From Microlunatus lacustris (lineage in GTDB: Bacteria; Actinomycetota; Actinomycetes; Propionibacteriales; Propionibacteriaceae), in NCBI GenBank assembly GCA_039527025.1, contig BAAAJN010000016.1:1-64000 (forward strand): a stretch of 64,000 nt of DNA. Direction: 5' to 3'. Positions 60,653-64,000 of the stretch are shown here, one piece after another (the first letter of the stretch is position 1; every line of letters starts with the position of its first letter). The position numbers were made by a program, and so were the translations under genes. The notes under the pieces were generated by a model. That model saw only the letters and a list, made by a program, of their open reading frames with translations. It was not told the origin of the DNA and did no database searches.

Positions 60653-63214
60653 GTGGCCGCCTCCTCGACCCTCACCCACTGCCCGTACTGCTCCCTGCAG
60701 TGCGGGATCGCGGTGGTGGCCGGGGACCGGCCGGCGACGCTGCAGCCCCAGCCGGACTTCCCGACCAACCTCGGTGGGCTGTGCTCCAAGGGGTGGAACG
60801 CCGCCAGCCTGCTCGACCACCCGCAACGGCTGCTGAGCCCGCTGGTCCGCAGTGTCCCCGGGGACCGGACGAGCCCGTTCCGGACCGCCGGCTGGGACGA
60901 GGCCCTGGACCTGGTGGCCGACGCGATGATCGGCCTGCAGGCCGAGCACGGCCGCGACGCCGTCGGCTGCTTCGGCGGCGGCGGGCTGACCAACGAGAAG
61001 GCCTACACGTTCGGCAAGTTCGCCCGGGTCGCGCTGCGCACGGCGATGATCGACTACAACGGCCGGTTCTGCATGTCCTCGGCGGCGACGGCGGGCAACC
61101 GGGCGTTCGGGATCGACCGCGGCCTGCCCTTCCCGCTCGCCGACATCGCGCAGGCGCAGGCAGTGCTGCTGGTCGGCTCCAACCCCGCCGCGACGATGCC
61201 GCCGGCCATGCAGTTCTTCGACGCGGGGCGGGCCGCCGGGGCGACCCACGTCGTCGTCGACCCGCGGGCGACGGCGACGGCCAAGGGGGCGTCGCTGCAC
61301 CTCGCCCCGCTGCCCGGCACCGACCTGGCCCTGGCCAACGGGCTGCTGCACCTGGCCATCAAGGACGGGCTGGTCGACGAGGCCTACGTCGCCGCGCGCA
61401 CGACCGGCTTCGACGCCGTCCGGGCCGGGGTCAGCGCGTCCTGGCCCGACCGGGTCGAGCGGATCACCGGGGTCGCCGTGCAGGACCTGCGGCGGACCGT
61501 GCACGCCCTCGCCGAGGCGCCGAGCGCGATGGTCCTGACCGCCCGCGGGGCGGAGCAGCACAGCAGCGGCACCGACACCGCCCAGGCCTGGATCAACCTC
61601 GCGCTGGCGCTCGGGCTGCCCGGTCGGCCGTTCTCGGGCTACGGCACCATCACCGGCCAGGGCAACGGCCAGGGTGGCCGCGAACACGGCCAGAAGGCCG
61701 ACCAGCTGCCCGGTTACCGCAAGCTCGCCGACCCGGCAGACCGGGCGCACGTCGCCGCGGTCTGGGGCGTCGACCCCGACGAGCTGCCGCAGCCGGGACT
61801 GTCGGCGTTCGAGATGCTCGACCGGCTGGGCACCCCCGGTGGCGTCCGGGCGCTGCTGGTGCTGGCGTCCAACCTCGTCGTCTCCGCCCCTGACGTGAAC
61901 CGCGTGCGCGACCGGCTGGCCGCGCTCGACCTGCTGGTCGTCTCCGACATCTTCCTGTCCGAGACCGCGGAGCTGGCCGACGTCGTGCTCCCGACGGCCC
62001 AGTGGGCCGAGGAGGACGGCACGATGACCAACCTCGAGGGCCGGGTCATCCGCCGGCGCCAGGCCCTCCGCCCGCCCGAGGGTGTGCACGACGACCTGCA
62101 CCTGATGCAGGGGCTGGCCCGGCGGCTGGGCCGTGGCCAGCACTTCTCGACCGACCCCGAGGAGGTCTTCGAGGAGCTCCGCCGGGCCAGCGCCGGTGGG
62201 CTGGCTGACTACTCCGGCATCACCTACGCGCGCATCGACGCCGAGCAGGGAGTGTTCTGGCCCTGCCCGAGCACCCCGGCGGGGGAGCCCGACCACCCCG
62301 GCACCGAGCGGCTGTTCGCCGACACCTTCCCGACGCCCGACGGGCGGGCCCGGTTCGTCCGCGTCGACCACCGCGTCCCCGACGAGACCCCCGACGGGGC
62401 CTTCCCCTACCTGCTCACCACCGGGCGGCTGATGGCGCAGTACCAGAGCGGCACCCAGACCCGCCGGCACCCGGCGACCGCGCAGTCCGCCGTCGGTCCG
62501 GAGGTGCAGCTGCACCCCGACCTGGCCCGCCGGCTGGAGATCGGCACCGCCGACGTCGTGCTGCTGACCACCCGCCGCGGGGCGGCCACCTTCCGGGCCC
62601 AGATCAGTCCCGACATCCGGCCCGACGTGGTCTTCGTGCCCTTCCACTGGGGCGGCGCCTCCGCGGCCAACGCGCTGACCAACCCGGCGCTCGACCCCCT
62701 GTCCAAGATGCCGGCCTTCAAGGTGTGCGCGGTCAAGGCCGAACGCCTCGGCTCGCCCGACGACGGCCACCTGCTGACGACCCGCCCGCCGCACACCGTG
62801 CACTCCCGGCCGACGCGACCAACTCTGAACCAGCTCCTCCAGCCCAGCCGACGTAAGGACCTCCCGATGATCAGCCAGAACCGTTTCCTGCAAGGGATCT
62901 TCCCGTTCGAGGGCGCCGGTCTCGACAAGCCGGTGCCGATCAGCCCCGAGCTGAGCCACGTCGTCCCGGACGGCGTGGTCAGCCAGGCGCTCTACTTCCG
63001 CGGCGGCAACTCCAGCGACGAGCTGGTGACGATCGTGCTGGTGCGCGACGGCGTCCCGATGCGCTACTTCCCGGTGGGGGCCAAGGACGGCGTGCACGTC
63101 CCGCTCCGGGTGGTGGAGGACATCGAGGGCGGCTCGGTCGTCGAGCTGGCGCTGGTGGCACCACTCGGCGCCAGCGGGACCGTCGTCGTCGACCTCGGGC
63201 TGGTGGAGCACTGA
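60653..63214 (+). CDS. nasA: assimilatory nitrate reductase catalytic subunit, fused to a C-terminal small domain
   Basis: A molybdopterin enzyme reducing nitrate to nitrite. A 4Fe-4S ligand set is seen in THCPYCSLQCGI and GGLCSKGWN. MGD-binding motifs include CFGGGGLTNEKAYTFGKFAR, YNGRFCMSSAATAGNRAFG, VLLVGSNPAATMPPAMQFFD and GQGNGQGGREHGQKADQLPG. The oxidoreductase part ends near the VCAVKAERLGSP region, after which a separate 115-residue domain (ISQNRFLQGIFPFEGAGLD to VVVDLGLVEH) continues in frame. Start is uncertain: GTG 60653 (used), 60599 or 60587 are in frame. It is followed with a 1-base overlap by nirB. Confidence 0.9.
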   Translation: MAASSTLTHCPYCSLQCGIAVVAGDRPATLQPQPDFPTNLGGLCSKGWNAASLLDHPQRLLSPLVRSVPGDRTSPFRTAGWDEALDLVADAMIGLQAEHGRDAVGCFGGGGLTNEKAYTFGKFARVALRTAMIDYNGRFCMSSAATAGNRAFGIDRGLPFPLADIAQAQAVLLVGSNPAATMPPAMQFFDAGRAAGATHVVVDPRATATAKGASLHLAPLPGTDLALANGLLHLAIKDGLVDEAYVAARTTGFDAVRAGVSASWPDRVERITGVAVQDLRRTVHALAEAPSAMVLTARGAEQHSSGTDTAQAWINLALALGLPGRPFSGYGTITGQGNGQGGREHGQKADQLPGYRKLADPADRAHVAAVWGVDPDELPQPGLSAFEMLDRLGTPGGVRALLVLASNLVVSAPDVNRVRDRLAALDLLVVSDIFLSETAELADVVLPTAQWAEEDGTMTNLEGRVIRRRQALRPPEGVHDDLHLMQGLARRLGRGQHFSTDPEEVFEELRRASAGGLADYSGITYARIDAEQGVFWPCPSTPAGEPDHPGTERLFADTFPTPDGRARFVRVDHRVPDETPDGAFPYLLTTGRLMAQYQSGTQTRRHPATAQSAVGPEVQLHPDLARRLEIGTADVVLLTTRRGAATFRAQISPDIRPDVVFVPFHWGGASAANALTNPALDPLSKMPAFKVCAVKAERLGSPDDGHLLTTRPPHTVHSRPTRPTLNQLLQPSRRKDLPMISQNRFLQGIFPFEGAGLDKPVPISPELSHVVPDGVVSQALYFRGGNSSDELVTIVLVRDGVPMRYFPVGAKDGVHVPLRVVEDIEGGSVVELALVAPLGASGTVVVDLGLVEH
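62855..62869 (+). promoter_or_regulatory. internal ribosome binding site and ATG inside nasA
   Basis: AAGGA at 62855-62859 is 7 bases before ATG 62867, which begins MISQNRFLQG. This is a good translation start inside the nasA frame and suggests that the C-terminal 115 residues can also be made as a separate protein. Confidence 0.6.
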
Positions 63215-64000
63215 TGACGAGCACGACCCGTCCCCTGAGCTCGTCGACCCGTCCCCTGAGCTCGTCGACCCGTCCCCTGAGCTCGTCGAAGGGCCGCCCG
63301 TCGACAGGCTCAGCGAGCCAGAAGCGACGGCTGGTGGTGATCGGCAACGGCATGGCCGGGGCCCGCACCGTGGAGGAGATCCTCGCCCGCGGCGGCGCCG
63401 AGCTGTTCTCCGTCACCATGTTCGGCGACGAGCCCTACGGCAACTACAACCGCATCATGCTCAGCCACGTGCTGTCCGGGGAGGAGCACGAGGACAGCAT
63501 CTACCTCAACTCCCTGGAGTGGTACGAGCAGAACGACATCACCCTGCACGCCGGCGTCCGGGTCACCCGGATCGACCGGCACGCGCACGTCGTGATCTCC
63601 GACGACGGCCAGGTGACGCCCTACGACCAGCTCATCATCGCCACCGGCAGCCGGTCGTTCATGCCGCCGATGGACGGGCTGTACACCGACGACCCTTCGA
63701 CGAGCTCAGGACGAGCCCTGCTGCCCGGCGTCTTCGCCTTCCGCACCATCGACGACACCCGCGGCATGGTCGAGTACGCCGGCCGGGACGTCCACCACCG
63801 GGCCGTGGTCATCGGCGGCGGCCTGCTGGGCCTGGAGGCCGCGCGCGGCCTGCAGAGCCACGGCATCGGCGTCGACGTCGTGCACTCGGGCAAGCACCTG
63901 ATGAACGCGCAGCTGGGCCGCGACGGCGGCGAGGTGCTGCGGCGCAGCATGGCCTCCCTCGGCATCGGCATCTTCACCGGCACCCGGGCCACCGCCATCT
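63214..64000 (+). CDS. nirB: nitrite reductase large subunit NirB (cut by window edge)
   Basis: The first 262 codons of the siroheme-dependent NAD(P)H nitrite reductase are present; the siroheme and iron-sulfur part lies beyond the window. The FAD/NAD-binding start is KRRLVVIGNGMAGARTVEEI, with GDEPYGNYNRIMLSHVLSGE, LIIATGSRSFMPPMDG, FAFRTIDDTRGM and VVIGGGLLGLEAARGLQSHG. The ATG overlaps the nasA stop by one base. The N terminus has three identical seven-residue units (TRPLSSS) plus KGRPSTGSA, all from REP-like repeat DNA, and PSTSSGRA is inserted after YTDD near residue 160. Confidence 0.94.
   Translation, partial: MTSTTRPLSSSTRPLSSSTRPLSSSKGRPSTGSASQKRRLVVIGNGMAGARTVEEILARGGAELFSVTMFGDEPYGNYNRIMLSHVLSGEEHEDSIYLNSLEWYEQNDITLHAGVRVTRIDRHAHVVISDDGQVTPYDQLIIATGSRSFMPPMDGLYTDDPSTSSGRALLPGVFAFRTIDDTRGMVEYAGRDVHHRAVVIGGGLLGLEAARGLQSHGIGVDVVHSGKHLMNAQLGRDGGEVLRRSMASLGIGIFTGTRATAI
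63226..63316 (+). repeat. REP-like repeat with 3 x 21-bp tandem units in the nirB N terminus
   Basis: Three identical 21-base units (63226-63246, 63247-63267, 63268-63288) read ACCCGTCCCCTGAGCTCGTCG-like, encoding TRPLSSS. They are followed by AAGGGCCGCCCG and the opposite repeat arm GTCGACAGGCTCAGCGAG. Because the unit is 21 bases, copy-number change keeps the frame. Confidence 0.85.
63693..63710 (+). repeat. REP-like arm inserted within the nirB FAD domain
   Basis: CCCTTCGACGAGCTCAGG encodes PSTSSG inside a loop between GLYTDD and the conserved GVFAFRTIDD. It belongs to the same family as the palindrome at 41011-41045. Confidence 0.75.

Noticed and set aside
63226..63288. CRISPR-like short repeats
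   Set aside because: The three 21-bp units are directly adjacent without spacers and lie in frame inside nirB; they are tandem REP-derived repeats.

Overview
The window is very GC-rich and densely coded, with many GTG starts and frequent 4-base start/stop overlaps. Gene content and order point to a high-GC actinobacterium: iscS-mnmA-ligA-gatCAB near etfBA, trpE followed by a Trp-region membrane protein, an NnaR-like HemD/OmpR regulator, and mycothiol-type and HGxxPAAW proteins. A Geodermatophilaceae-like organism (Blastococcus, Geodermatophilus, Modestobacter) fits best, but that is inferred from overall style and no 16S gene is present.

Layout. 1-130: 3' end of an IS30-family transposase and a dispersed repeat. 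0.2-5.7 kb (minus): secreted GH43 glycosidase, HSL-type hydrolase, glycogen debranching enzyme GlgX. 5.9-15 kb (plus): enoyl-CoA hydratase, etfBA, cysteine desulfurase, mnmA, a MetE-core-like protein, a small membrane protein and ligA. 15-19.8 kb (minus): PhyH dioxygenase, DHA2-type MFS exporter, polysaccharide deacetylase, two small membrane proteins, ACT-domain protein. 19.9-24.5 kb (plus): DUF1015 protein and gatCAB. 24.5-25.9 kb: gene-poor stretch with a decayed gene, then two minus-strand genes. 26-34.3 kb (plus): one tight operon hisI-trpE-membrane protein-HGxxPAAW protein-trpC-trpB-trpA-MauE/DoxX-DsbA-lgt. 34.3-41 kb: long leader, gltB, large intercistronic hairpin, gltD. 41-48.3 kb: phosphotransferase and methyltransferase, secreted 5'-nucleotidase, LacI regulator, large secreted endonuclease/exonuclease/phosphatase protein with three C-terminal repeats. 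48.6-51.3 kb (minus): three-gene ABC-2 exporter. 51.5-57.7 kb: family A polymerase-like protein, second phosphotransferase, FAD monooxygenase, DUF6412-like protein with a YidC paralogue, two small accessory genes. 57.8-64 kb: decayed SnoaL-like gene, then a nitrate-assimilation locus (NnaR-like regulator and SUMT/CobA divergent from nasA-nirB; nirB runs off the window).

How the parts connect. The trp genes form a complete anthranilate-to-tryptophan block lacking only trpD, trpF and trpG. gltBD supplies glutamate, and the 58-64 kb locus supplies ammonium from nitrate with the siroheme needed by NirB. A three-half-site GlnR-type box (60352-60378) lies between the two arms of that locus. gatCAB, mnmA, iscS and ligA are housekeeping genes in an order resembling mycobacteria.

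No CRISPR array, defence island, prophage, tRNA or rRNA was found, and no clear undescribed multigene system. The most interesting signals are: a REP-like palindrome (core CCTTCGACAGGCTCAG) that has entered coding frames of gatA, gatB and nirB; an in-frame fusion of nasA to a small C-terminal protein that keeps its own ribosome binding site; a long structured leader before gltB; a large hairpin between gltB and gltD; and a palindromic operator on the etfBA promoter.
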